Of a DNA stretch of 64,000 nt, positions 47,101 through 58,445 are shown one piece after another. This stretch comes from Rhynchospora pubera. Lineage: Eukaryota > Streptophyta > Magnoliopsida > Poales > Cyperaceae. Location: assembly GCA_028095005.1 (NCBI GenBank), contig CM051460.1:286604238-286668237 (forward strand), read 5' to 3'. Under the pieces are notes generated by a model. The model was given only the letters and a program-made list of their open reading frames with translations. It did no database searches and had not been told where the DNA came from. Position 1 is the stretch's first letter, and every line of letters starts with the position of its first letter. Position numbers and translations under genes: made by a program.

Positions 47101-48091
47101 TGGTTTGTCCTCTGACTGGCAAGTTGTCTGACATAAATATTACCCAACAACAGTTGTGATGCTATTTGTGGCCCTTTTGTGGTGATCCGCTACTATGAGT
47201 GTATGACTGGCTTTAAATGTGGGCCTTGGTGAAAATGGTGGAAATTCTAAAGAAATAGGACAAAAAAGGGAAAGAATGGAAGGCCTGGTAACAAGATTAT
47301 TTCTAGTTTGTGGTGGGCCAGGCATGGGCATTTATAAAATAATAATTTCATTATTTTAAGAGTAATGCTAGAATCAAACGTGTTTGACATCAAACACGAT
47401 TCTTGACTAAATTATTGAAATCTCAAATTACCAATCCAAACCGCTCAATATGATCTTCATATTGAAATATTCTTAAAGACAAAATTTTATATTTTTCTGA
47501 AATTTTTAACTATTTTTTTTTTCAGATTTTTTAATATTGAAGGGTCTAAAATTAATTAGATTGAAGATTTTCTAAAATACAAAAAAATAGTAAAAAAATT
47601 CGAAAAAAAATAAAATTTGATCACCTAGGATATTTCATTATGGATAACAAATTGAGCAGTTTGGATCGGCTGTCCTAATCTCAAAAAGTGAGATCCGATC
47701 GTGTTTGACGGGCCTAGTGTCAAACGCGTTTGACTCTAGCATTACTCTTATTTTAAATAATAATCCTTATGCCACTTAAAAAATTGAATATTTAGCTGTA
47801 TTATATTCTATTTTAATCCTTAAGAGAGTTCTGTTTGTGTATTACATACCTTTTATACTAGGACCGCCGATGGATATCTATGTTTATGTCGGAGTCAGTA
47901 CTTGCCTTAAATTATATTTCTGTATGCTTTGTTAAATTTATTTATTTTTTTGGGGTGCGGGACATTGGTTTTACGCAATTATTATTCTGACTTCTTTTCT
48001 TCTTCTTCTTTCTTCTGGGATCCCTTTTTTTTTTTCGGTTTTTTTTACAGGAGGCGCATACCACGCTCTCACAAGTGAGGAGCAGCTATAA
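41173..48091 (+). CDS. SLC35F-type (DUF914) membrane transporter
   Basis: Twelve exons: 41173-41290, 41867-41961, 42200-42257, 42715-42909, 43178-43254, 44035-44117, 44935-44986, 45199-45267, 45766-45852, 46118-46179, 46531-46628 and 48051-48091. The sum is 1035 nt, giving 344 residues; all introns are GT-AG and phases agree. The product has the family order LIGLVLGQLVSLLVTSTGLF, IDAPTSQSFLNYLLLGIIYG, VDVEANYLVVKAYQYTSMTS, VMLLDCWSIPC, IVGLVLVIFSDVHAGDRAG, VKGDVLVIVGATLYAISNVS, MLNLSLLTSDMWAILI and VDWIYYVAFVAVAFGLVIYS. About ten membrane segments are expected, as in drug/metabolite-type carriers. Substrate is unknown in plants; human relatives are SLC35F1/F2/F6. The last intron carries a MITE and intron 6 carries SINEs. 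Intron 11 and the short last exon are the least certain. Confidence 0.9.
44187..44770 (-). mobile_element. Three tandem tRNA-derived SINE units in intron 6
   Basis: Units start at about 44196, 44391 and 44586, an exact 195-bp period. Each, on the minus strand, has a tRNA-like part with an A box (TAGCTCAAGTGG in two copies, TAGCTCAGGTGG in the third) and a B box (GGTTCAAGCCC) and ends with CCCCAACTTGTTTGGGATAA, a 3' end similar to Au-type plant SINEs. The copies differ at a handful of sites. Because 195 is divisible by 3, a long minus-strand open frame spans them; it is not a gene. Confidence 0.85.
47360..47747. mobile_element. MULE-type MITE in intron 11
   Basis: 388 bp, TIR GAGTAATGCTAGAATCAAAC / GTTTGACTCTAGCATTACTC, 9-bp TSD TTATTTTAA (47351-47359, 47748-47756). 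Absent from the duplicated copy at about 63080, which confirms it as an insertion. Confidence 0.88.
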
Positions 48092-48271
48092 GATCTCTCA
48101 AGATCAATAGTGATTTATTTATTTAGGAAGCATCATTATTTATGCATATTAGTATATTGCATTGATTAGTTGAAATATGTGGATATCAAACCACATGTTC
48201 CACGAAAATTTGTATAAATTCTTTTTACTGATGTGCCTAACGCATTTGCGTATTAGTATAGTACTTTGTGA

Positions 48272-48277
48272 AATAAA
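48272..48277 (+). terminator. Candidate poly(A) signal of the SLC35F-type gene
   Basis: AATAAA about 180 bp after the stop codon, in a T-rich 3' flank. Confidence 0.5.
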
Positions 48278-49357
48278 AATGAAGTGCTTTTGTTAGACAA
48301 TTTTGTGTTCCTTTTTGTAATGTAAGAAGTATAATTTGCACCAGTTGACCCATAATTTTTCTGTAAAAAGGTTTCTTTTTTCGTTCGTATGGACTGTGGC
48401 TGCGCCTTTGTAAACTACTTCAAGACTTTCTCGTATTGCGATCAAAATCAATTAAAACATAAAAGAAGTATTTGAAAATGAGGAAATAAAATTTGTGGCT
48501 TGTTGGATATTGATAGCTCATCTATCAAATTATATGTAAATTTAAGTATCAAGGACTTTCTTAACTTAAATATTTTGTATTGCTAGACAAATGATACATT
48601 GTGTACGATATTTCATTATTTTTTATAGGCTCAATATCATACCGACAGATTTTATTCATTGAAAATTTTGAAATGAACCTTAACTTTCGGAAACTTTGTT
48701 CTAGACTTCTAGGCATTGAAAACGAAAGTTTCGTTTTTTTTCTGGCGAAAATGATAGACACGAATTTTAAGACAAAATAACCAATTTTGAGTTTTGAGAA
48801 TTTGAAAAGAATGTTGTTTTATCTTACTCGAAGTCGAACTCCATACAAAAGTTCAATTTAGTATTCTAAATTTCCATATTTAAATAAAATATAGTACAAA
48901 AATACTAGGTTCAGTTTAAATTACGGTACTTTTGATACATTAGTAACATATCAAGAACAAGACGCGAGAGCTCAATCTCTCCTTTGATCCCAGTGACCAG
49001 TGAGTGAGTACTAATGTGTAGAACGAAAAGGGGCATTAGGAAGTTGAACAGCGGGCCCCCATGTAGAGCTCTCTATGAAGAGATGTTAAGGATTGAGTCC
49101 AAAAGAGGCCTAGTAAATAGCAATTGATTTAACTATGAAATAAAGATGGATTTTCTAAAGTTCTCTAAATTGACATGAAATTTGACTGTAATTAGCTTTG
49201 TCCCTAAAGTTTTCTCTATCTAACAATGAAATAAAGATGGATTTTAGAGTACCAGATATAATGCAATGAACTGTTCAATTTGATTGCAATCAGTATTCAG
49301 TATACTAGTACTGGTAAACTGAAATGAATTTTTTTTTTTTATATTTCCAATCAGTAT
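48278..49357. other. Spacer between the gene and its partial duplicate
   Basis: No gene recognised. The homology to the SLC35F gene begins again at about 49358. Confidence 0.5.
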
Positions 49358-49778
49358 TCAATCTGATAGCAGTATGTAGTTCTGTGTTGGTCTAATTTGA
49401 ATAGTTAGCTACTTGCGTAAAATTAATCTTGACATGTAATCGAGTTCTCTTGTAAAACTCAGATAAGTGGATCTACGATGCTAAACTTGTTGTTGCTGAC
49501 ATCTGACATGTGGGCTATCCTCATCTGTGTATTTGCTTATTATATGAAGAGGTCAAATTTGCATATTTATAATATGGTGCATCTTGAGTTGAAATTTGGA
49601 AATTATTGTAATCGACCAGCAAGCAGTACTGTAAACTGCAATCGCACTCTACTTCTGTTGCAATTTTTCTTTTTGGGTTGGTTGGGTAGGCAGCTTACTA
49701 AAGGGAGAAAGGGAAGTTAACGACCAATACAGTAACTAATTTAAGTTTATTCATATCTTAACATTACAATTTAAACCA
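49358..49778 (+). pseudogene. Duplicated SLC35F fragment, part 1 (exon 9 copy)
   Basis: Matches 45660-46072 of the intact gene with few changes. The exon 9 copy is 49463-49551, with an added AT (TATTATATGAAGAGG) that shifts the frame and an Arg to Cys change. It is interrupted at 49779 by the Helitron. Confidence 0.9.
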
Positions 49779-52700
49779 CTAGTGGGGGCGTCGCGCGTTG
49801 CGCGACCTATCTTTCATAATATAATATTTATTACCAAATGATTAATATATATACAGTACATTCACAAAACACAAAAATACAGAAATAAATAAATTAACAG
49901 TCTTAAATTATCAGTCTTAAATTATCACCAAGGGCGCAACGCAAACTATAGGTGTGCTGTATGTATGAACGAAAGATCAAAGTGCATGCTATAATTATAT
50001 TCTGTTGAAAGAACTTATGGTTCATTTCACAGTAATCGAGTTCTCTCTATTCTCTTATCAAACATCCAACTTATATCTATTCTAACAGAAAGCATATATT
50101 TTCAAACAGAAAGCATATATTTTCAATATTAAATGCACATCTCTAAACTAAAAGAGTACACACAGTATATATATGCACACACACATACACACACACAGTA
50201 ATCCAAAATAAAATAGTGCCATGGATCTGTAAAATATAAAGGAGTCTTTATTCTTCTTGGACTGTTCTCACTATAACACAAAAAAGCACAACAAACCAAA
50301 GTTCAATTTGACAGTATTTGTAATAGGCAGACATGAATCAGAAGATGAAAATGAGTACATTGAAATTGAGAAAATTATATCAAATTACAGATTGGCCTAC
50401 ATAAATAAGAACTTGTATGATTTGTATACTCCCATTAAAGAAGAAACAGACTTCATTTTTGTGTTCACTCTTATTAATATGTCAGAAAATGGGCACCGAG
50501 ATGTAACAAATTTTATGTTTAAATTGTATAAAAACAGAGACTTTGTGAAATGATTCACCTAGTCACCTAGCGACCATATTATGTAGGGTTGAAAAACTTT
50601 GTAATGAGAAAAACCTCGCTCTTTTCAGAACTCAAGTGTGCAGCACTCCCCATCTCCTTCACTCAGTTTCTGAAAGGTGGTCCAGCAACAAATACAACAA
50701 ACATGGGTAAGCAAAATATGTGAATAATTTTTTTTTGCTTTTTTAACTTAAGGTGACTACCTATTAAGTACACATGACAAAATCTAATAGCGTATAAACA
50801 AATGCATTCATGAATATTCTGCCATAAATTAAAATGGTCAGAAAAAATTAGAGAAAAGATAGAATCATAAAATTTATATGAAATATTATATTATTCAAGA
50901 GAAGAAAAATAGTAAATCAACCTTATTCTTCATTATAGTATTCAAGAAAAGGAACATTGTAATACCTAAAATTATTTTATTATTAAAATATAAAATAATG
51001 AAACTGTAAATCAACTTTGCAAAGTCAAAGAGAAAAATAATTAGGCTTATAAATTTGATCTGTCATTTCATTTATAAGCAACAACTACTGAATTTATTGA
51101 ATGTTTTAATTGCATTTTCTGACCCCAGTGCCAAATCATACCTCACCCAGAAAAATATAAAGTTGAAGGCAAATTTGCAAAACTAACCTACTAAGAAGGC
51201 CCAAATGTGATCCCTATCAAGTTGGCCTTATGAGGTCTTGGTCAATTCTGCAATAGCTCATCTTGTTTCATCTCTATTAAATTTGGTGGCATTTCATTCG
51301 TGTTTCTTTCAGACATTTCCCGGCACAAATGACCCTTCACTATTTATCCATATCTAAAAGAAAAGTATATTATTCAACCAGAATCATGAATTTAGGAGAC
51401 TAAATAGAATAACTATGAAATTAGGAGATTAAAACAGAATAAATGCCGAAACCAAATAAATACATTAGTGTAAGCATTGTTAAATACAGCTATGTTTGTA
51501 GCCATGAATTATAATTCAACCAAGGGAAGTTTCCTCCATTTTCTGACACTTTTTTATTTTGTAATTAGTAGCCTTCAGACTATACTTAAAACTATATTTA
51601 TTCTTTTTCATTTTTTCACTTAGACTTAGCTTGTATATCCAGCTTTCGTATTTCTAGCAACTAACTTCGAATTTAAATCCTCAATTAGTTTCCAAATACC
51701 TCTTTTGTGTAGTTGTATCCCAAACTTAAGACTTTGACTCCGAATCACAAAAATAAATTGCCTATTGGCTATCGATAAATTTGTTCTCTATTTTTCGTAA
51801 TCATTTTAACTTATGACCATGCAAGGCGAACTGAACAAAACAAAAAATGATAATTTGTGTAACAGAAATAAATCACCCATCCGTAAATTAGTACTCTTTT
51901 TTTAGACAAATTACCTGACAGGCAAAGGTCCGATGACCAGAGCAGAGAGTAGCCACCAGAAGGGACAATGCTACCAGATGAGGCTCACAACGGCACCCAA
52001 ATGGTTGAAATTTCTGGCCAACCAAGTTACTATATAAATGAATTAAGTCAGTAGATAATTAGGGAAGAAAAAAAAACTGGCCATCTCCAACATAAATGTT
52101 AAAAATTTGCAATCAATGGATAAATAGAAGGAAATATCAATACGCACCTCATAAAATTCTTGAGACCAACAAACATAAGCCCCCTAAGCATCCAATGTTA
52201 ACAAATAACCATATTGCACCAATCTCATTGTATGTTATTTGAGGAACAACGTTTACAATTAATGTGACACACTGACACATCTGTTCTGAGATACCACTCT
52301 TTTTAAATTAAAAAGAATATGACCATTCAACAAACAAACAATGAGATATATTCATTTGAATGACTATTAATGTTTATGGTCAACAGCAAGCAAAAGCTGA
52401 ATCTTTAAATCAAACTATATTTGTTGTACTATGTGTAGTACTGGTAAGCTTGTTGAATGGTCACCTTTAAATCAACTCTTTAAATCTTTAAATCAAACTA
52501 CCTGCAGAGGGATATATATTAAATCAACTCTCAGGTGGCAGCAAATATTAAATTTCAAGGTCACCTTTAAACAGAATTAATTAGGCACACAGTGCTATGA
52601 CATGTAAAGATCTATAAATTGGCAAAAAGTAATTTAGAGTTTACCTAGGTAGAGACATGGAGCTGCTCATCAATATTGGCCTCTAATGTTTCTGATCCAA

Positions 52701-53300
52701 ACCAAACGTAAGGCGTAAAGCCTCTAAGCAACAAAATTTCTAGAATTGCAGCTGAAAAGAAAAAAACAATATGATCATCAGACATAATTCGAGAGCTTCG
52801 AAGATCAAATAAAAAAAAACTCGGTAGATTGCAAAAAAATAACGTTACAAATTAAAACCTGCAAGCTTTATAAACGGGAAGATAAATTGAAGAAAAGAAG
52901 CGAAAATAGATGCCTAAACTCACCTAATCGGGACAGACTTCAATTGACAGGCCAGAACCACCAACTGAACAAAGCATACAAAAATAACAACCACAAAGTA
53001 GAAGAGAGGAGAAGAAGGAAAGCAGCGATCTACTCGTCAGCCTGAGCGAAGGCTTTAAATTTGCGCCGAAAGAAAGAAAGCAAGTCCCTGAGCCACCGAG
53101 ATAGAGAGGAGAAGAATCAAGAGAGCTGAGATAGGAGAGAGGAGAGGAGAGGAGAAGGCTTTGTAGAGGAATAGAGAGCGTATGAGAGGAGAAAAATGGA
53201 GAGAGCCGTGGTTTGCTCTGCGCAAAGAGGGGCTCGGAAGAGAAAAGGGTGAGAGAAGAGGGGGCGAGAGAGAGAGAGAGAGAGAGGCCTTATCAAAAAA

Positions 53301-53332
<32 letters not shown>

Positions 53333-53536
53333 GTGTTTGGCTTTTCACGCGTCGAAAAGACGCCTGTAGAAAAATCGAAGAGGCGCGTCAGATGGACGGA
53401 TAGATCGAACTCGATCAGACAAACAGGATTGATTCGGAAAAAAACGAACAGTCAAGATTGAATTACTGTGCGAACAACTGTTTACCCACAGTTGTTTCGG
53501 ATCGGATCTATATCTACCGATTAATATATGTTTTGA
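49779..53536 (-). mobile_element. Nonautonomous Helitron, 3758 bp
   Basis: The minus strand begins TCAAAACATATATTAATCGG (5' TC at 53536) and ends CGCCCCCACTAG (49779), preceded by a perfect hairpin, GTCGCGC-AAC-GCGCGAC. It lies between A and T with no target duplication. The paralogue at 46065-46085 reads straight through (AAACCATTGGCTATTT), giving an exact empty site. No Rep/helicase coding region is present. Inside, on the same strand, are transcript-like blocks with good splice sites (see findings). The minor open frame at 50257-50553 starts at TTG and matches nothing I know. Confidence 0.88.
53264..53332. repeat. (GA)n microsatellite with an A run
   Basis: Two GA runs separated by 15 A, within the Helitron near its 5' end. 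On the minus strand this is a CT-rich leader next to the first exon-like block. Confidence 0.8.
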
Positions 53537-54173
53537 TTGGCTATTTAACCTTCTGCCTTTTAAAAAATTGTAGGTTGACTGGATTTATTATGTGGCATTT
53601 GTGGCTGTGGGCCTGTTGCTTTTGGTCTTGTTATTTATTCCAGGTAATTGTTAATTCACTCTCTATGGGCACACATACGACTATATCATGTGTTCTGCTG
53701 CATTTAACTCTTTATAATTGTTAATTCACTATCTATGGGCACACATACGACTATATGACTATATCATGTGTTCTGCTGCATTTAACTCTTTATAATTGTT
53801 AATTCACTATCTATGGGCACACATACGACTATATGACTATATCATGTGTTCTGCTGCATTTAACTCTTTACTATTCTATCAACCTTCTCATGAAATTTGG
53901 GATCAATTCAACACTATCTGATCACTCAATAATACTTGAGTTGTTCAGTTTTGCATCAATTAGACATTGACTTGGCGTCAATGGACCCTCCATTATGTAA
54001 CCAAGCTCATTTAATCCAACTGATCTTGATGAACTTTTAGTTTAGGGTCATTGTATGAACACTTCTTTAGCCTCAATTAATCCACAATTTTGCATTCATA
54101 TTTCATCTTAGTTTAGGTCTGTCTGATCCTTGGAAATGTGGATATTTGAATGCAGTGGAAAGAAAGAAGATGA
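53537..54173 (+). pseudogene. Duplicated SLC35F fragment, part 2 (exon 10 and start of exon 11)
   Basis: Exon 10 copy 53574-53643 carries an 8-bp insertion (GTGGGCCT), shifting the frame. Exon 11 copy starts at 54156 and is cut at 54173 by the copia element. Confidence 0.9.
53646..53870 (+). repeat. Local triplication in the pseudogene intron
   Basis: Three copies (70, 78 and about 77 bp) beginning AATTGTTAATTCACT; the intact gene has one copy at about 46182. The second and third carry an extra GACTATAT. Confidence 0.85.
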
Positions 54174-54841
54174 TGTTAGAGTTATGTTCTAGAAGTCAAT
54201 AATTTAATGACTTAAATATTAGTTTATGTTTTGGATGATATTTTATCATCTGTTCCTAGGTTTATTATTGACAGATCATTCAGGTTGAGGATCTGAATTG
54301 TATATCTCTGTGGATCATTCTTTAGAATGACAATAATAAATCTAAACGGTCCATAATCTTGATAATTAACAAGGAACATTAATTATCATATAAGATTAGT
54401 ATGCAAGTTAAGTGATGATTAAGTTCTACAAATCATAGGTAAAGAGTTACCAACTTAATTGCATATGTATATGTTATGGAACATAGTACAGGACTTGACC
54501 CAATGAAATAAACATATGGATTGTGTTAAGTGTCATTGTTTATTTCGTTATGATTTTGGTTCTAAGTTTGAGATGTTTATCTTTTCCACATGAGGATAGG
54601 TTCAATAAATATTGTCTACCGCTGATTCCCGATAAGGGCTGCTATACGGACTTTATTTATGTTCTCTTGAATTGTGCGGGGAAAAGCTAATCATCAAGAA
54701 AACCGTATGTCCCTCATTAATTCACTTAGTGAGTGACGATATCTGTTTGGGCCCCTTGATGGAGTTGGATCGTATGCGCGCAACTAAGCGATCAACTCTA
54801 GATCAAGAAACGTATAATCTGCAAGAATGACACATTCCTAT
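54174..54841 (+). repeat. Truncated 5' LTR of the copia element
   Basis: Matches 58446-59113 nearly perfectly up to CACATTCCTATC, then breaks into Tat sequence. About 1.1 kb of this LTR is missing, including the promoter. Confidence 0.88.
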
Positions 54842-55457
54842 CAGTCTCGTAGCAAATTACAATTTCTTTTAGAGAACTAAAACTTTCTAATCCTTCATTA
54901 CCTTGCAATGCCATTTTGTCATTTTGTTCATCTTGTGATCTATATAAGGAACATGTTTCTTGGATGATTTCGGTCTCAAGCATCTTTTCTAATCGTGTAG
55001 TATATGTAGCAAGATTGTTGAACCTTGATGATAGAGAATTCAATCTTCCAAGAATTTTCTCATTTATCTTTGTTTGATTGACGATAAAATTTTCAAAAAT
55101 TGATTCATCATTTGACACTTGCAAAGGTAATTGAGAATTATAAATTTCAGAAAAGAAAGTCAACCTAGAGTCATGTCGAGACATTGAACCTTCATTATAA
55201 CAAGAAAAATAAGACTTATTCATCAAACCAGAGTTGTATGCACTAAGTGTAGGTCTTGTTCTAAGGCGTTCAGCCTGCCATTTGGCCGAATGAGAGGCCG
55301 AATGCATGCCCAAGTGCCTTTGTCGCACAACCGGTGGTGCGCCAATGCTTGCATGTCGCGTGCCATGCTGTAGTTCACTATGTGCTGCCCTTATTATGTT
55401 GTTCACCGCATCAACTTGATGTCTTAGTCGAGTCATGCGAAGATTGGATTCCATCAT
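54842..55457 (-). pseudogene. Tat gag/leader ORF fragment, 3' end fused to copia LTR
   Basis: From ATG 55457 (MMESNLRMTRLRHQVDAVNN). Contains NQTKINEKILGRLNSLSSRF, a coiled-coil-like segment of the kind seen near the gag of Athila/Tat elements. The open frame runs on to 54798, but its last residues come from the antisense of the copia LTR, so it is a chimera made by the deletion. Confidence 0.5.
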
Positions 55458-55667
55458 GTCATATGGTGCATATTACATTTGGTAAGTGCAAGGGTCACGG
55501 TGGTTGCTCCGATTAACCTCCATATCTTGATCAAACTCCTGAAAAGAGTGAAACATGGTGATACAAGTGAAACCTTTTTTTTTTTGATAAAATAAATACA
55601 CAAATAAATAGTATAAAAGATACAATGTCTAGTCTCTCGTTACTAAAATAAATTCTAATATCAACAC

Positions 55668-55690
55668 CGTCCCCGGCAACGGCGCCAATT
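55668..55690 (-). other. Primer binding site of the Tat fragment
   Basis: The minus strand reads AATTGGCGCCGTTGCCGGGG right after the LTR end, the TGGCGCC... type of PBS region shared by many Tat/Ogre/Athila elements. Confidence 0.75.
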
Positions 55691-57327
55691 TGATCGAGGC
55701 AAAAACCTAGGTCAAATAAATAAATAACCTTGTTTACCTGACTAGTCGTTTATAGTAAAGCTAAGGTGTCGAACCCACAAGGACGGTACAATTGATTACG
55801 AGACTTTATTTCCTCACGAAAGCTAGACAAGCAATTTTAGTGTTTTTGGAATAAACAAAGACAACTAACTAAATGCAATAAAATAACGTGTTTTTGGGTG
55901 TTTTGATGATAAAATAAGCAAAGTAATGTCCTAGAAAATTAGTTTCATCTATAATTAGGTCATGGAGTGTCAATCCTTTGATTTTCATCGCTGGAATCGA
56001 CGAATACGGTGGACAGAGACACCATTCGTCCAACCATTCGGCCAGGACAGGCCGAACAGACAGTCGAATGGCTGCTCTGGACAGCGTATTCTCCACATAA
56101 ATGTTGTATTCCTGATCCATACTTAATATTACGTGTTGTGAAGGGTTTGGTGACAGTAACTAACCTACTAACCTCTGATTTTCACCTTGGATTAGGGTTG
56201 ATACCATGCTAACCTAACGCCTCTTGAATCGCTAACCTAACTTTCGTTTGGTCGAATATCCAAGTCTATTTGTTGTGGTTCTGTGAGATAACTAATTAAT
56301 GGTTAGTTAATTAGAAATCGTGTTATGCAACTCGATTGGTTATCTTTCGATTTTAACCTATCTCGTGATATTGCTATTATTTAACCTATCAATTCAATAT
56401 TTTAATACCCCAACTAGATGTGCGCATTCATCAAGTCGTGTATATTGATTAATAAGCAAATAACAACAAATAAGCATGCCAACAAACAAATCACAATAAT
56501 ATAAAGCACAAATCAAGTCTACAACGTCCCTAATCAATAGACTACTACTACATTCCTAAGACATATAATAAACCTAGCCTAACATGATTGCAAAACAAAC
56601 AATAAATGCTGTAATAAAAGATACAAATTCCATGAGTTTCGAATAGAACATAAAAAGGAAAGAATACACCAGGTAAACCTCCGACTTGATGGCTCGAACT
56701 CGTGGAATCATGGAGAAGATCAACCGTACTGCTTTCGCCGCACAACTTTTCTCCTCAAGGTTGCTGCTATGGACTTAACTTCGCTGTGTGAGGATGGAAA
56801 TATGCAATCCCGCGCCTTTCGGCGCGAGAACGGCGGTGGAAAGGGCTTCAACAGGTGGGTTTATGGTAGAAAAACGTGGGTATGCTTTCTCTCTGGCAGG
56901 GGAGAAGATTATATGGCAGTCCAGAGGCGGCTAAGGCAGAGGGGGCGAGTTTCCATAGTAGAAACTTACCAAAACAGAGGTGTTCGGCCGGGCATTCGGC
57001 CAGGGCCAGCCGAATGGTAGGCCGAATGGCCTGTAAACAGTGCGGGCTGAGAGTCATGCGGGCCAGGAATGAGTCATCTGGCTTGTAATAGGCTTGGGCA
57101 CGCCAATTGGGATCTGTCTCCATGCATCCAAGTGATCTCTTCGCGTGGTTTGTCCAAAAAGGTCCAATTGTTGCGACGTTTCCACCAAGTACCTACGAAA
57201 TGAATGAAAAGTGGCGGCAGTACTAAATCCTAGCAAATATGACATAAAAACGCAGTGAATTGTATGAATTGAGTAGTGATTTAGGTGCATAGTCCGGCCA
57301 AAATGTATATATAAATGCATGATATCA
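55691..57327 (-). repeat. LTR of the Tat fragment
   Basis: 1637 bp, TGATCGAGGC to TGATATCA on plus. Same ends, length and internal layout as the solo LTR at 32111-33753, though the sequences are strongly diverged. Carries clusters of GGCCGAATG motifs. Confidence 0.72.
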
Positions 57328-58445
57328 GGGAGCATAATTGTATTACTTGTATTGTTCAAGATAACAATTCATTAAATTGGAAATAACATTAAGAAAATGA
57401 ATATTGTCGAGATCTCTTTGGAGAATGCTTTCTCAAATGAGAACTTGGGCGAAGTCACCTAATCCTAGGAAACAAAATCTATAAAGATAGATTATGATGG
57501 ATGTTAGGTTTGAGCAAATATGCATATATTAACGAAGTGTTCTAGAAACATGAAAGTTACACTCCAAGAAAGGATGTCTAACTGTACGTCACATGGCATG
57601 ACTTGAGTGTTTAACTCGGTTTATTACAACTCAATTCGAGAAAGTGCATGAAGTAGTTCAAGCATTCTTTCATTGTGAGTTTCATTTTGTATGCCATATT
57701 TATGCATATGCCCCAATGTGTAATATCCAAATGATATGACAAACAGTTGTCAAATGGATATAAGAGAGACACATTTGGACGATAATCAAGGATATCCTCG
57801 AGTATCTTATGAGAAAGAGTGATATAATGTTTCATCTCTTAAGATGAAAGAAATCTCGTGTAAGTTGTTACACTGATAAAAGTTTTTCAAAGGATTGATG
57901 TAATCACGATTGAGCTACATATTTTGCTTAAAAGGTGGTGTTGTAAGTTTAGAAAGTGTTCTAAATGGAATATTACAACCGTTTCCGTCACCAAAGTAAA
58001 ATACATAGTAACTTGTGAAGCAATAAAAGAAATTTATTTCGGATCGAGTTCTTAGTCGAGTTATTATGGTTCTATGCATCTCGAACCATTACTTACTCCT
58101 AAAGAACCCAATGTTATATTGGAGATTCAAATATGATCTATAACGATATCACTTGATATCATATGATGGTGATCAAGAATATATATAGGAGTATATATAT
58201 ATATATGGTCGAACAATTTTTGGATAGGTTCGCGAACACAGCGAACACTCTAGCACGACCTCTACCTTGAGCAGTATACGAGATGCAGTTATGCATCCAT
58301 ACGTGGTGGACGTATGAGTAACTAGCTATAAGCGTATTATTTATTTTGAGGTCCGAGACATGTATATATGTAGATATATGACATTGTTCTCAATTCTTCG
58401 TTGGCTAGAAGTCACTACTGATTGACTCTAGGCCAAGTGGGAGAT
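57328..58445 (+). other. Remaining 3' interior of the copia element
   Basis: Noncoding, ending in the polypurine tract at 58432-58445. Includes short TA runs (58190-58206). Confidence 0.5.

Larger units (their letters stand above)
54842..57327 (-). mobile_element. Fragment of a Tat-type gypsy element (LTR, PBS, leader ORF)
   Basis: Reads on the minus strand: LTR 57327 to 55691, PBS 55690 to 55668, then a leader with an open frame. The rest of the element and its other LTR are missing, so it was lost together with the copia interior, probably in one deletion. Confidence 0.75.

Noticed and set aside
50257..50553. 98-codon open frame in the Helitron
   Set aside because: Begins at TTG, is AT-driven in composition, on the opposite strand to the exon-like blocks, and resembles no known family.
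53055..53461. Arg/Glu-rich open frames
   Set aside because: Translation of a GA microsatellite within the Helitron.
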